Below, piece by piece: positions 52,562 to 61,900 of a DNA stretch of 64,000 bases (position 1 is its first letter; each line of letters opens with the position of its first letter). The notes under the pieces are model-generated. The model was not told where the DNA came from and did no database searches. It was given only the letters and a program-made list of their open reading frames with translations. The position numbers and the translations under genes were made by a program. Source of the stretch: Phenylobacterium hankyongense (GTDB taxonomy: Bacteria; Pseudomonadota; Alphaproteobacteria; Caulobacterales; Caulobacteraceae); NCBI RefSeq assembly GCF_003254505.1, contig NZ_QFYP01000001.1, positions 1,286,001 to 1,350,000 on the forward strand, given 5' to 3'.

Positions 52562-53305
52562 CTACCCGCCGAATCTGGGGGTCTTCAGCCGGCGCTTGTT
52601 GACGTGGCCCTGCGGGGCCGGCGCGACCTCCTCGGGGAACTCGCCCTTGAAGTAGTAGCGCTGCCAGGCCTCCTTGGTGGCCTCGGGGTCCTGGCGGAAG
52701 ATCTTCTGGTTGAACTCGCTGCGGTGCTTCTCCCAGACGTCGTACTGGTGGCGCAGCTCGGGGTTGGAATCCATCCGCCGGATCACCGGCTGGATCTCGT
52801 GCAGCGGCTTGTCCTGCAACAGGGTGATGAAGCAGAACGGCTCGCCCTTCTCGAAGCGCACCTTGCCCGGCCGGGTGAAGTGCCAGTTCATGGTGAAGGG
52901 GAAGGGCAGCCAGTCGGTCTCCACCACGCCCTCCAGCGGCTGGATGCCGTCCTTGATGTGGTTGGGCGGGCCCATCACCCACATCGACCACTCCGGCGGC
53001 GTGCGGAACAGGTAGCCGGAGTGGAAGGTGAGCACCCCGTGGCTGAAGTGGCTCTGGGCCAGCTTGTGGAAGTCCGGGTGCGGGTTGTCGGGGCGCAGCG
53101 TGATGTCCTGCTGGTGCGTGCCGCCGTTCCACTCCGCGGTGAAGGCGATCGGGCAGAGCAGCTCCCAGCCGGAGGTGTTGGCCATGGTCAGCGGCAGGCA
53201 GCGGTAGGGATGGCGCTCGGCGAAGCGGTCCATCCAGGCGCGCTGCGGGCGGCCGGCGACGATCTCCGGCGGCCGTTCCGAGGTGGGGTAGCACTCCAGT
53301 TCCAT
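52562..53305 (-). CDS. DUF6065-like protein
   Basis: 247 aa from the ATG at 53305. Features include MELECYPTSERPPEIVAG, RCLPLTMANTSGWELLCP and HFSHGVLTFHSGYLFRTPPEW, which I associate with the uncharacterised DUF6065 family. No catalytic motif is recognised and no signal peptide is visible. The gene lies upstream of tRNA-Gly on the same strand and is divergent from the prolyl-tRNA editing gene. Confidence 0.75.
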   Translation of the reverse strand: MELECYPTSERPPEIVAGRPQRAWMDRFAERHPYRCLPLTMANTSGWELLCPIAFTAEWNGGTHQQDITLRPDNPHPDFHKLAQSHFSHGVLTFHSGYLFRTPPEWSMWVMGPPNHIKDGIQPLEGVVETDWLPFPFTMNWHFTRPGKVRFEKGEPFCFITLLQDKPLHEIQPVIRRMDSNPELRHQYDVWEKHRSEFNQKIFRQDPEATKEAWQRYYFKGEFPEEVAPAPQGHVNKRRLKTPRFGG

Positions 53306-53386
53306 GACGCTCTCGAACCTTCGGGTCTGATCGCCGACCTCTAGGAGGCGGTGGCCTTCCCGTCCAGTTCGGCTATGTGGGCGGAC

Positions 53387-53908
53387 ATGAAGAGCCGCGC
53401 CGACCTCATGGCCTTCCTCGACACGATCGGGGTGGCCCACACCACGCACGACCACCCGGCGGTGTTCCGGGTCGGCGAGGGCGAGGACGTCAAGGCGGCG
53501 ATTCCCGGCGCGCACACCAAGAACCTGTTCCTGAAGGACGCCAAGGGTCAGCTGTGGCTGATCTCCGCCGCCGACCGCACGGTCATCGACCTCAAGCGCC
53601 TGCACCCGGTGATCGGCTCGGCGCGGCTGTCGTTCGGCAACGAGGCGCTGATGCTGGAGGCGCTGGGCGTGACGCCGGGCTCGGTGACCGCCTTCGGGCT
53701 GATCAACGACAGTGACCACCGCGTGCGCTTCGTGCTGGATAAGGTGCTGGCCGACGCGGCCAGCGTGAACTTCCATCCGCTCACCAACACCGCCACCACC
53801 ACGGTGACGGCGCAGGGCCTGCGGAGCTTCCTGGCGGCGGTCGGCGTGACGCCGCTGGTGGTGGATTTCACGCAGATGCAGGTGGCCGCGGGCGAAGCGG
53901 TCCGTTGA
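53387..53908 (+). CDS. Prolyl-tRNA editing protein (YbaK/ProX family)
   Basis: 173 aa from the ATG at 53387 ([31 protein letters not shown]), the start typical of the family; a GTG at 53351 gives a longer form with a badly spaced ribosome site. [30 protein letters not shown] and the [16 protein letters not shown] motif are family signatures. It hydrolyses mischarged Ala-tRNA(Pro) or related species in trans. The neighbouring genes do not share its pathway. Confidence 0.92.
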   Translation: MKSRADLMAFLDTIGVAHTTHDHPAVFRVGEGEDVKAAIPGAHTKNLFLKDAKGQLWLISAADRTVIDLKRLHPVIGSARLSFGNEALMLEALGVTPGSVTAFGLINDSDHRVRFVLDKVLADAASVNFHPLTNTATTTVTAQGLRSFLAAVGVTPLVVDFTQMQVAAGEAVR

Positions 53909-53975
53909 AGCGGCCGGCGCTTGCGACCATCTGTGGGGGCGGGCGTTTTGAGCAGGATGGATTGAGGGCGAGAGC

Positions 53976-54881
53976 ATGAGCCTGATCGGAGAAACCACCG
54001 GCAAGCCGGGCGGCGACATCATCAAGGAGGGCACCGACGCGAGCTTCGTCGCCGACGTGGTGGAGGCCTCCAAGGTCCAGCCGGTGATCGTCGACTTCTG
54101 GGCCACCTGGTGCGGCCCGTGCCGCCAGCTGGGCCCGGCGCTGGAAAAGGCCGTCACCGCCGCCAAGGGGGCGGTGAAGCTGGTCAAGGTGGACATCGAC
54201 AAGAACCCGGCCTTCGCCGGCCAGCTGCGCGTGCAGTCGATCCCGGCGGTGTTCGCCTTCGTTGACGGCCGGCCGGTGGACGGCTTCATGGGCGCGCTGC
54301 CGGACAGCCAGGTGAAGCAGTTCGTCGACCGCCTGGCCAAACAGGGCGCCGGCGCGCCGGGGGACGGGCTGGACGACCTCCTGACGCTGGCCCGGGAGTC
54401 CCTGGAGCTCGGCGACCTCGGCGGCGCGGCCCAGGCCTACGCCCAGGTGCTGCAGGAAGACCCTGCCAACGTGAAGGCGCTGGGCGGGCTGGCCCGGGTC
54501 TACCTGGCCGGCGGCGACGCCGAGCGGGCCCGGGAGATCCTGGAGATGGCTCCGGCCGACGCCAAGGACCCCGACCTCGACAGCGTGCGCGCCGCCCTGG
54601 CGCTGGCCGACGCGGCGCCCTCCGACACCGCCGAGTTCGAGGCCCGGCTGGGCGCCAACCCCGACGACCATGAGGCGCGCTTCGAGCTCGCCAAGGCGCT
54701 GGCCGGCCAGGGCCGCTTTGAGGAGGCCGCCGACAACCTGCTGACCATCATCGAGCGGGACCGCGCCTGGAACGACGACGCGGCGCGCAAGCAGCTGCTG
54801 ACCGTCTTCGAGGCCGCCGGCCCGATGTCCGACGTGGCCAAGCAGGGTCGCCGCCGACTCTCCACCGTCCTGTTCAGCTAG
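53976..54881 (+). CDS. Thioredoxin-TPR co-chaperone (CnoX/YbbN-like)
   Basis: 301 aa. An N-terminal thioredoxin domain keeps an intact active site (FWATWCGPCRQLGPALE at about 43-59). TPR-like helices run from about 130 to the end (LAGGDAERAREILEMAP, FELAKALAGQGRFEEAADNLL). CnoX-type proteins protect oxidised substrates and hand them to GroEL; retaining Cys-Gly-Pro-Cys suggests redox activity, unlike the E. coli form. It is followed 10 bp later by the Lon-N-domain gene. Confidence 0.9.
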   Translation: MSLIGETTGKPGGDIIKEGTDASFVADVVEASKVQPVIVDFWATWCGPCRQLGPALEKAVTAAKGAVKLVKVDIDKNPAFAGQLRVQSIPAVFAFVDGRPVDGFMGALPDSQVKQFVDRLAKQGAGAPGDGLDDLLTLARESLELGDLGGAAQAYAQVLQEDPANVKALGGLARVYLAGGDAERAREILEMAPADAKDPDLDSVRAALALADAAPSDTAEFEARLGANPDDHEARFELAKALAGQGRFEEAADNLLTIIERDRAWNDDAARKQLLTVFEAAGPMSDVAKQGRRRLSTVLFS

Positions 54882-54891
54882 GGAGGCGCGC

Positions 54892-55554
54892 ATGCCGGGC
54901 TATCGGCGCGCGGCGGACCTGCCGCAGGTGATCCCGGTCTTCCCGCTCGACGGGGCCCTGCTGCTTCCCGGCGGCGAGCTGCCGCTGCAGATCTTCGAGC
55001 CGCGCTACCTCAACATGGTCGACGACGTGATGGCCGGGGACCGGGTGATCGGCATGATCCAGACCCGGGCGGGCGGCGAGCGGGTGCGCCCGCCGCTGGC
55101 CCACGTGGGCTGCGCCGGCCGCATCACCAGCTATGCGGAGACCTCCGACGGCCGCTACCTGATCACCCTGACCGGCGTCTGCCGGTTCGAGGCCGGCGAG
55201 GAGCTGGCGATCCAGACGCCCTACCGCCAGCTGAAGGCCCGCTACGACCGCTTCGAGGGTGACCTCGACCGCGACGAGGAGGCCAAGGCGGCGGAATCGA
55301 CGCGCGGCCGCTTCGCCAAGGCGCTGAAGCGCTACCTGAACCGCCGCGAGCTGGACATCGACTGGGAGACCGCCAACACCGCCCCGCTCGAGGCCCTCGT
55401 CAACAGCCTGGCCATGGGCCTGCCGTTCGAGCCGGCGGAGAAGCAGGCGCTGCTGGAGGCCCCGGACCTCACCGGCCGGTTCGACGCCCTGACCACCCTA
55501 CTGGAGATCGACTCCATGGAAGACGGCGATGACGAAGGCCACTCCCTGCAGTAG
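54892..55554 (+). CDS. Lon substrate-binding (LON-N) domain protein
   Basis: 220 aa. [44 protein letters not shown] is the classic LON-N opening, followed by a helical bundle ([35 protein letters not shown]). No protease or ATPase domain is attached. It sits between the thioredoxin-TPR gene and a Trm112-like gene with gaps of about 10 bp, forming a small protein-quality operon. Confidence 0.92.
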   Translation: MPGYRRAADLPQVIPVFPLDGALLLPGGELPLQIFEPRYLNMVDDVMAGDRVIGMIQTRAGGERVRPPLAHVGCAGRITSYAETSDGRYLITLTGVCRFEAGEELAIQTPYRQLKARYDRFEGDLDRDEEAKAAESTRGRFAKALKRYLNRRELDIDWETANTAPLEALVNSLAMGLPFEPAEKQALLEAPDLTGRFDALTTLLEIDSMEDGDDEGHSLQ

Positions 55555-55565
55555 AGGTGGGCGCC

Positions 55566-55799
55566 ATGAGTGACACCGGCGCCAGCGTCCCCCAGACCCC
55601 CGAGACACCCTTCCCCGAGGTCGACGTCGACCCGCGCCTGCTGGAGGTGCTGGTCTGTCCGGTGACCCACGGGCCGCTGGAGTTCGACCGCGCCAAGGGC
55701 GAGCTGATCAGCCGCGGCGCCAAGCTCGCCTATCCGATCCGCGACGGCGTGCCGATCATGCTGCCGGAAGAGGCCCGCGAGCTGGCCGAGGGCGAGTAG
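55566..55799 (+). CDS. Trm112-family small protein
   Basis: 77 aa from the ATG at 55566. [51 protein letters not shown] is the Trm112/YcaR core. The zinc-binding Cys set is reduced to a single Cys in VCPVTHG, as in many bacterial members. It may activate a methyltransferase or assist folding. It is the last gene of a three-gene run. Confidence 0.92.
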   Translation: MSDTGASVPQTPETPFPEVDVDPRLLEVLVCPVTHGPLEFDRAKGELISRGAKLAYPIRDGVPIMLPEEARELAEGE

Positions 55800-55803
55800 C
55801 GGC

Positions 55804-56658
55804 CTAGCCGGCGCTGGCCGGCGCCAGGTCGCCGAACAGGGCCATGAACGGCGAGCCGGCCTCGGCGTCCCAGGCGTGGCGGGCGCCGACGGTGATGCCG
55901 CCGTCGACCACGATGTGGGTCCCCGACACGAAGGCCGAGGCGTCCGAGGCCAGGTAGAGCGCCGCCTGGGCGATGTCCTCGGGCATGCCGGCCTTCGGCA
56001 CCGGCTGGACCGTCGGCGCATGCTCGACGATCCGCGCGGCCATCTGGTCGGCGACCTCGCGCGGCAGGCCGAAGGAGGCGCCGAAGATCGAGGTGGCGAT
56101 CAGGCCCGGGCAGATGGCGTTGACGCGGATCTTCTGCGGCGACAGCTGCGCCGCGGCGCAGCGGCTCAGGTGGATCACCGCGGCCTTGGCCGAGGAGTAG
56201 GCGATCGGGCCCCAGCCCGCCTGCAGGCCGGCGATCGAGGCGGTGTTGATGATCGAGCCGCCGCCGCGCTCCAGCATCAGCGGCATGGCGTGCTTCATGC
56301 CCAGCGCCGGGCCACGCACCAAAAGGTCGAAGATCCAGCTCCAGCGGTCGGCTTCGATCTCCGGGATCAGCCGCATGCTGTCGGAGATGCCGGCGTTGTT
56401 GAACAGGATGTCGAGGCCGCCGAACTCCGACTTCGCCAGGCCGAGCGCCGCGGCGATCTCCGCCTCGCTGGTGACGTCGCAGTGGGCGTAGCGGACCTGG
56501 CCGGGGAACCGCTGCTCGAGCATGCGGCCCTTCTCGTCCTGGATGTCGGCGGCGACGACCTGGCAGCCCTCGGCCGCGAACAGCTCCACCGTGCCCAGGC
56601 CGATGCCGGAGACCCCTCCGGTGATCACCGCGACCTTGCCTTGCAGACGACCGGCCAT
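55804..56658 (-). CDS. Short-chain dehydrogenase/reductase
   Basis: 284 aa. TGGVSGIG at about 13-20, DILFNNAGIS at about 84-93, and a catalytic Ser in INTASIAGLQ with Tyr and Lys in AYSSAKAAV. It ends SDASAFVSGTHIVVDGG. It is a cytoplasmic NAD(P)-dependent oxidoreductase of unknown substrate. It is convergent with the Trm112 gene (4-bp gap). Confidence 0.93.
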   Translation of the reverse strand: MAGRLQGKVAVITGGVSGIGLGTVELFAAEGCQVVAADIQDEKGRMLEQRFPGQVRYAHCDVTSEAEIAAALGLAKSEFGGLDILFNNAGISDSMRLIPEIEADRWSWIFDLLVRGPALGMKHAMPLMLERGGGSIINTASIAGLQAGWGPIAYSSAKAAVIHLSRCAAAQLSPQKIRVNAICPGLIATSIFGASFGLPREVADQMAARIVEHAPTVQPVPKAGMPEDIAQAALYLASDASAFVSGTHIVVDGGITVGARHAWDAEAGSPFMALFGDLAPASAG

Positions 56659-56728
56659 GGCGGCCTCCCCGTTGTTGGTTATCGCAGATCAGTAACGCCG
56701 CCGACGCCGGCCAACAACATTACTGTCG

Positions 56729-56830
56729 TCATGGCCCGGCGCGTCCGGGCCATCCAGCCCAACGCGCCGCCCTCGGCTGATGAGGGCCGGCTCCGGGATG
56801 GATCACCCGGACGAGCCGGGTGATGACGAG
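56729..56830. repeat. REP-like composite palindromic element
   Basis: Two strong hairpins about 50 bp apart: ATGGCCCGG-CGCGT-CCGGGCCAT (56731-56753) and ATCACCCGG-ACGAG-CCGGGTGAT (56802-56824), bounded by GTC and GATGACGA. This design is common for interspersed extragenic repeats of alphaproteobacteria. It fills the gap between the SDR start and the quinone reductase stop. Confidence 0.7.
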
Positions 56831-56838
56831 GCGGCGCT

Positions 56839-57840
56839 TCAGTCGATGGTCACCACCACCTTGCCCATGGCCTTGCGGCTGGCGAGGTGGCGGATGGCGT
56901 CGGCGGCGCGCGCCAGGGGGAAGCGTTCGGAGACGAAGGGCTTGATCTTGCCCTGTTCGTAGAGCGCCAGCAGCTCGGCGACGCTCTGGCGGTGGCGCTC
57001 GGGGTTCTTGGCGACCCAGCCGCCCCAGAACACGCCGACGATGTCGCAGCCCTTCAGCAGGGCGAGGTTCAGTGGGATCTTGGGGATGGCGCCGGCGGCG
57101 AAGCCGACCACCAGGTACTTGCCCTCCCAGGCGATGGCGCGCAGCGCCGGCTCGGCGTAGTCGTCGCCGATGGGGTCGTAGATGACATCGGCGCCGTTCG
57201 GGCCGGTGGCGGCCTTGAACTGTTCGGAGAGCTGCTTCTGGCCGTCGCGGTCGAAGGGCCCGCGGCCGTAGACCACGCCGCCGTCGGCGCCATGGCGCTT
57301 GCAGAGCTCGACCTTCTCCTCGGAGGAGGCGGCCGCGACCACCCGCGCGCCCATCACCTTGCCGAGCTCGACGGCGGCCAGGCCGACGCCGCCGGCCGCG
57401 CCCAGCACCAGCAGGGTCTGGCCGGGCTGCAGGTCCGCCCGGTCCTTCAGCGCGTGGTAGCTGGTGCCGTAGGTCATGATGAAGGCCGCCGCGTCGTCGA
57501 ACGGCATGGCGTCGGGGATCTTCACCAGCCGCGCGGCCTCCAGCGCGATCTCCTCGGCCATGCCGCCCCAGCCGGTGTTGCCGAGCACCCGGTCGCCGGG
57601 CTTCACGTGGGTGACGCCCTCGCCGACCGACTTGACGATCCCGGCCACCTCGCCGCCGGGCGCGAAGGGGCGCTGCGGCTTGAACTGGTACTTGTCCTCG
57701 ATGATCAGCACGTCGGGGAAGTTGACCCCCACCGCCTTCACCGAGACGACGGCGAAGCCCGGCTTGGCCTGCGGCGCGGGCATGTCCTCCAGCACCAGGG
57801 TGTCGGGGCCGCCGACTTCCTTGCTCAACAGCGCCTTCAT
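56839..57840 (-). CDS. Quinone oxidoreductase (zinc-independent MDR family)
   Basis: 333 aa. KALLSKEVGGPDTLVLEDMPAPQ opens the medium-chain dehydrogenase fold. The cofactor loop GAAGGVGLAAVELGKVMGARVVAAASSEEKVELCKRHGAD at about 153-192 prefers NADPH. DVIYDPIGDDYAEPALRAIAWEGKYLVVGFAAG follows. The catalytic zinc ligands are missing, as in quinone reductases. It is divergent from rlmN. Confidence 0.93.
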   Translation of the reverse strand: MKALLSKEVGGPDTLVLEDMPAPQAKPGFAVVSVKAVGVNFPDVLIIEDKYQFKPQRPFAPGGEVAGIVKSVGEGVTHVKPGDRVLGNTGWGGMAEEIALEAARLVKIPDAMPFDDAAAFIMTYGTSYHALKDRADLQPGQTLLVLGAAGGVGLAAVELGKVMGARVVAAASSEEKVELCKRHGADGGVVYGRGPFDRDGQKQLSEQFKAATGPNGADVIYDPIGDDYAEPALRAIAWEGKYLVVGFAAGAIPKIPLNLALLKGCDIVGVFWGGWVAKNPERHRQSVAELLALYEQGKIKPFVSERFPLARAADAIRHLASRKAMGKVVVTID

Positions 57841-58009
57841 GTCCGCATCTCCCGGGTTCTGGTCCGCGCGGACGCTAGCCCAGCCGAACGGATGTTTGAA
57901 GCGACCTTTCCGCGCGTGAGGTCATGGCGGGGATGGCGTCCGGGAGGGGCGAGTTGGTAAGCCGCCCGCCTTCGCCTATATTGGCCGTTCTCCAAAAGGA
58001 CTTCTCCCC

Positions 58010-59164
58010 TTGGGCGTGACCCTTGACCTTTCGCGCGCGCCGGCCGTTCCGGCGACGCCGGTGAAGCCGAACCTCTCCGGACTGACGCGGGCCGAGCTCG
58101 CGCAGGCGCTGGTGGCGGCCGAGGTCGTGCGCCCGGACAAGGCGCGCATGCGGGCCTCGCAGCTGTGGCGCTGGATCCACCACTACGGCGTCACCGAGTT
58201 CGCGGCGATGACCGACGTCGCCAAGGAGACCCGCGCGGCGCTGGACGCGGCCTTCTCGCTGGCCCGTCCCGAGGTCGTCGAGCGGCAGGTGTCGAAGGAC
58301 GGCACCCGCAAGTGGCTGATCCGCATGGCGCCCGGGATCGAGGTGGAGACCGTCTACATCCCCGACGTCGGGCGCGCGGGCGCGCTGTGCGTCTCAAGCC
58401 AGGTCGGCTGCACGCTGAACTGCACCTTCTGCCACACCGGCACTCAGGCGCTGGTGCGCAACCTCAGCGCCGCGGAGATCGTCGCCCAGGTGCAGATCGC
58501 CCGCGACGACCTTGGCGAATGGCCCTCGCCCAAGGAGGACCGCCGGCTCTCCAACATCGTCTTCATGGGCATGGGCGAGCCGCTCTACAATCTGGACAAC
58601 GTCGCCGCGGCCATCGACATCATCGCCGACAACGAGGGCATCGCCATCTCGCGGCGGCGGATCACCGTCTCGACCTCGGGCGTGGTCCCCGAGCTCGGCC
58701 CGCTCGGCGAGCGCACCCAGGCGATGCTGGCGATCTCCCTGCACGCCACCAACGACGAGCTGCGCGAACAGCTGGTGCCGTTGAACCGGAAGTACCCGCT
58801 GGCCGAGCTGATGGCCGGCATCCGCGCCTATCCGGGACTGTCGAACGCCAAGCGGGTGACCTTCGAGTACGTGATGCTGAAGGGCGTCAACGACAGCACC
58901 GCCGAGGCCAAGGCCCTGGTGCAGCTGCTGAAGGGCATCCCGGCGAAGATCAACCTGATCCCGTTCAACCCCTGGCCCGGCAGCCAGTACGAGTGCTCCG
59001 ACTGGGCGACCATCGAGCGGTTCGCCGCGGTGCTCAACCGGGGCGGCTACGCCTCGCCGATCCGCACGCCGCGCGGCCGCGACATCCTCGCCGCCTGCGG
59101 CCAGCTGAAGAGCGAGAGCGAGAAGCTGCGCGCCAGCGCCCGGCGCAAGCTCGCCGCCGAGTAG
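58010..59164 (+). CDS. rlmN: 23S rRNA/tRNA adenine-C2 methyltransferase RlmN
   Basis: 384 aa with a TTG start and AAAGGA about 9 nt upstream. Radical-SAM cluster C134-x3-C138-x2-C141 ([14 protein letters not shown]), [12 protein letters not shown] (SAM-binding), [10 protein letters not shown], and near the C-terminus the catalytic Cys in DILAACGQL. It methylates A2503 of 23S rRNA and A37 of some tRNAs. It is a single-copy housekeeping gene. Confidence 0.97.
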   Translation: MGVTLDLSRAPAVPATPVKPNLSGLTRAELAQALVAAEVVRPDKARMRASQLWRWIHHYGVTEFAAMTDVAKETRAALDAAFSLARPEVVERQVSKDGTRKWLIRMAPGIEVETVYIPDVGRAGALCVSSQVGCTLNCTFCHTGTQALVRNLSAAEIVAQVQIARDDLGEWPSPKEDRRLSNIVFMGMGEPLYNLDNVAAAIDIIADNEGIAISRRRITVSTSGVVPELGPLGERTQAMLAISLHATNDELREQLVPLNRKYPLAELMAGIRAYPGLSNAKRVTFEYVMLKGVNDSTAEAKALVQLLKGIPAKINLIPFNPWPGSQYECSDWATIERFAAVLNRGGYASPIRTPRGRDILAACGQLKSESEKLRASARRKLAAE

Positions 59165-59228
59165 CGCCCCCTGCCGCAACCGCGCCCGGCCGTGCTAACG
59201 GTGACGGCGCAGCTGCCCGGGGGAATGC

Positions 59229-59651
59229 ATGCCGACACCGTCGCCCGAGATCCAGGCCTTCGCCAGCGGGTTTCCCGTCACCCTGATGCATGCCTCGGTC
59301 AGCGTGGCGATGCTGTTCGCCGCCACCGCGATCTATGTCCTGCTCACCCCGCACCGGGAGATCACCCTTATCCGCCAGGGCAACGCCGCGGCCGCGGTGT
59401 CGCTGGCCGGGGTGATGGTCGGCCTGGCGATCCCGCTGGCCTATTCGCTGAAGGCGTCCACCACCCTGATCGAGCTGGCCCTGTGGGGGGCCTCGACGGT
59501 GGTAGTGCAGCTGCTGATCTTCCGCCTCGTGGACCTGGTGCTGCACGGCCTGCCGCGGCGTATCCAGGAGGGCGAGATGGCCGCCGCCGCCATGCTGGTG
59601 GGGGCCAAGCTCTCCACCGCCCTGATCATCGCCGCCTCCGTCGCGGCCTGA
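59229..59651 (+). CDS. DUF350 membrane protein
   Basis: 140 aa with four hydrophobic segments (about 12-38, 54-74, 82-102, 116-140), including VSVAMLFAATAIYVLLTPHREITLIRQGNAAAAVSLAGVMVGLAIPLAYSLKAS, the DUF350 pattern. It is an inner-membrane protein of unknown role. It is followed after 10 bp by the anchored trypsin-like gene. Confidence 0.9.
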   Translation: MPTPSPEIQAFASGFPVTLMHASVSVAMLFAATAIYVLLTPHREITLIRQGNAAAAVSLAGVMVGLAIPLAYSLKASTTLIELALWGASTVVVQLLIFRLVDLVLHGLPRRIQEGEMAAAAMLVGAKLSTALIIAASVAA

Positions 59652-59661
59652 CGCCGGGCGC

Positions 59662-60492
59662 ATGCACTTTCCGCGACTGCCTGACTGGCTGATCTACGCC
59701 GCCGTGGTCGTGGCGCTGCTGATCGTCGCCATAGGTCGGCGCGAACGCTCCGACGCGCCGCCGGCGCCGCCGCCCGCCACCGAGGCCGAGGGCGCGGCGC
59801 TGGGGCCGGCCTCGCCGTTCGATCCGGCGGTGGTGGTCGACGTGCCCGACAAGACCGGACCGGCCGAGGGCACCGCCTTCTCCGTCGCCTCCTCCGGGGT
59901 GTGGGTCACCGCGCGGCACGTGGTCGACGGCTGCAAGCAGGCGGCCATCGTGGTCGGCGACGGCCGTGGCGTCGAGGCCCGGGTGCAGATCGACCCGCGC
60001 GGCGAGGCGGCGATCCTGACCACCGAGGGCGGCGGCCCGGCCCTCCCGCTCGACCTCGCCACCGGCCTGCGGCGCGGCCAGCGGGCCTTCCATCCGGGCT
60101 TCCCGCAAGGCAAGCCGGGCGAGGCCACCTCGCGGCTGATCGGACGGGAGAACCTGGTGGTGCGCGGCCGCGGCGCGCGCACCGAGCCGGTGCTGGTCTG
60201 GGCGGAGACCGGCCGCACCGACGGGCTGAAGGGCACGCTCGGCGGACTGTCCGGCGCGCCGGCGCTGGACGCGCGCGGCCGGGTGGTCGGCGTCACCATC
60301 GCCGAGGCCCCGCGGCGCGGGCGGATCTACACCACCGTGCCCGACACCCTGAGCGGACTGCTGGCGGTCGGCGGGCGGCGGCTGCCGGCGGCGGCGCCGG
60401 GCGGGGCGATCACCCCCGACAACTACGGCCGGGTGGCCGACGGCCTGCGCCGCGACCTGCGCGTCGCCCAGGTGGTCTGCCTGAAGACCTAG
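59662..60492 (+). CDS. Membrane-anchored trypsin-like serine protease
   Basis: 276 aa. An N-terminal TM (LIYAAVVVALLIVAIG at about 10-25) and a Pro/Ala linker precede a trypsin-like domain. The catalytic His is in GVWVTARHVVDGC and the Ser in GLSGAPALDARGRVVGV. The stretch that normally holds the Asp reads DPRGEAAILTT, so the Asp position is occupied by Glu or displaced. It may be active or act as a pseudoprotease. It is adjacent to DUF350. Confidence 0.85.
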   Translation: MHFPRLPDWLIYAAVVVALLIVAIGRRERSDAPPAPPPATEAEGAALGPASPFDPAVVVDVPDKTGPAEGTAFSVASSGVWVTARHVVDGCKQAAIVVGDGRGVEARVQIDPRGEAAILTTEGGGPALPLDLATGLRRGQRAFHPGFPQGKPGEATSRLIGRENLVVRGRGARTEPVLVWAETGRTDGLKGTLGGLSGAPALDARGRVVGVTIAEAPRRGRIYTTVPDTLSGLLAVGGRRLPAAAPGGAITPDNYGRVADGLRRDLRVAQVVCLKT

Positions 60493-61862
60493 GCGGTGGC
60501 CGCGGCCGCCGCCGCTGTACGCGCATCGAGCCGGCCCTGCAGGCGGGCGAGGACGACGAACAGCACCAGCGCCGGGACGGCGATCAGCCCGGCCCCGACG
60601 AAGGCGGTCTCGTAGGCGCGCATCAGGCCGCCGTGGGCGGCGAGGGCTTCCACCACCACGCCGGAGAAGCCCTTCAGGAACTTGCCGAGAATGGCGTAGG
60701 CCGACGACAGCAGCGCATATTGCGTGGCCGTGTAGCCGAGGCTGGTCAGGCTGGACATGTAGGCGATCAGGGCGACGCCGGCGTAGCCCTGCACGAAGTT
60801 GTCGCCGGCCATCACCGCGCCGAACACCTCCACATTGCCGGGGACGAGGCCGAGGAGGGCGAAGGAGGCGGTCCCCAGCCCCTGCAGCACCGCGCCGACG
60901 ATCAGGGTCGGGAAGAGCCCGAGGCGCACCGCGCTCAGGCCGCCGACCGCCACGCCGACCAGGGCGCCCGCCAGACCCACCGAGCCGCGGACGGCGGCCA
61001 CCGTGTCCTTGGTCAGCCCGAGGTCGTGGTAATAGGGGTTGTACATCGGCCCCATGACGAAGTCGGGCAGCCGGTAGATGGCGATGGCCGCCAGCATCAG
61101 GAGGCCGAGCGTCTTGTGCTGGGCGAAGAAGTCGATGAACGGCCCGACCACCGCGTCGAAGAAGCCGCGCGGCGTCCACAGCGGCGCCTTGGAATGCATC
61201 ACCGCGTCGGCCCGCGCCGGCTCCAGCGCGAACCAGGTGGCGACCAGGCCGATGCCCATGGCGAGCGCGAAGACCACGTAGGAGCCGGCCCAGCCGATGC
61301 GCGCGGCGACCGCCAGGATCAGGGCGTCGGTGGCGATCAGGGCGGCGCGGTAGCCGAGGGCGGCGGCGGAGGACAGCAGGCCCTGCTCGTCGCTGTCGGC
61401 GGCCGCCTCGATGCGCCAGGCGTCGATGACGATGTCCTGGGTGGCGGACGCGAAGGCGGCCACCAGGGCGAAGGCGCCGATGACGGTCAGGCCTCCGGGT
61501 CCGGCGGGGCCGACGATGGCCATCGCCAGGAGGCCGGCGGCCACCAGGATCTGGGCCAGCGCCATCCAGCCGCGTCGCCGCCCGAGCCGGCCCAGCAGCG
61601 GCACGTCCACCCGGTCCACTACCGGCGCCCAGAACACCTTGAGGGAATAGGCGAGGCCGACCCAGGAGATGAAGCCGATCGCCTTCAGGCTCGTGCCTTC
61701 GTCGCGGAGCCAGTAGGCCAGCGTGTTGCCGGTCAGGAGGAACGGCAGGCCGGAGGAGAACCCCAGCGCCAGCATCACCGCCACCTTGGGCTGGCGGATG
61801 GAGGCCAGGACTTCCATAGCCGTGCGCTTGCGGCGCGGCGGAGCGCTCGAGGTTGCGGTCAT
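60489..61862 (-). CDS. AmpG-family MFS muropeptide transporter-like protein
   Basis: 457 aa from the ATG at 61862. About 12 hydrophobic segments. LALGFSSGLPFLLTGNTLAYWLRDEGTSLKAIGFISWVGLAYSLKVFWAPVVDR is the AmpG opening, and QDIVIDAWRIE a conserved loop. AmpG imports anhydro-muropeptides for cell-wall recycling; other AmpG-like MFS members carry different solutes. It overlaps the convergent protease gene by four bases. Confidence 0.9.
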   Translation of the reverse strand: MTATSSAPPRRKRTAMEVLASIRQPKVAVMLALGFSSGLPFLLTGNTLAYWLRDEGTSLKAIGFISWVGLAYSLKVFWAPVVDRVDVPLLGRLGRRRGWMALAQILVAAGLLAMAIVGPAGPGGLTVIGAFALVAAFASATQDIVIDAWRIEAAADSDEQGLLSSAAALGYRAALIATDALILAVAARIGWAGSYVVFALAMGIGLVATWFALEPARADAVMHSKAPLWTPRGFFDAVVGPFIDFFAQHKTLGLLMLAAIAIYRLPDFVMGPMYNPYYHDLGLTKDTVAAVRGSVGLAGALVGVAVGGLSAVRLGLFPTLIVGAVLQGLGTASFALLGLVPGNVEVFGAVMAGDNFVQGYAGVALIAYMSSLTSLGYTATQYALLSSAYAILGKFLKGFSGVVVEALAAHGGLMRAYETAFVGAGLIAVPALVLFVVLARLQGRLDARTAAAAAATA

Positions 61863-61900
61863 GCGGCGCCTTCGCTTGGGGAGCGCCCCCAGCGCTCCGC

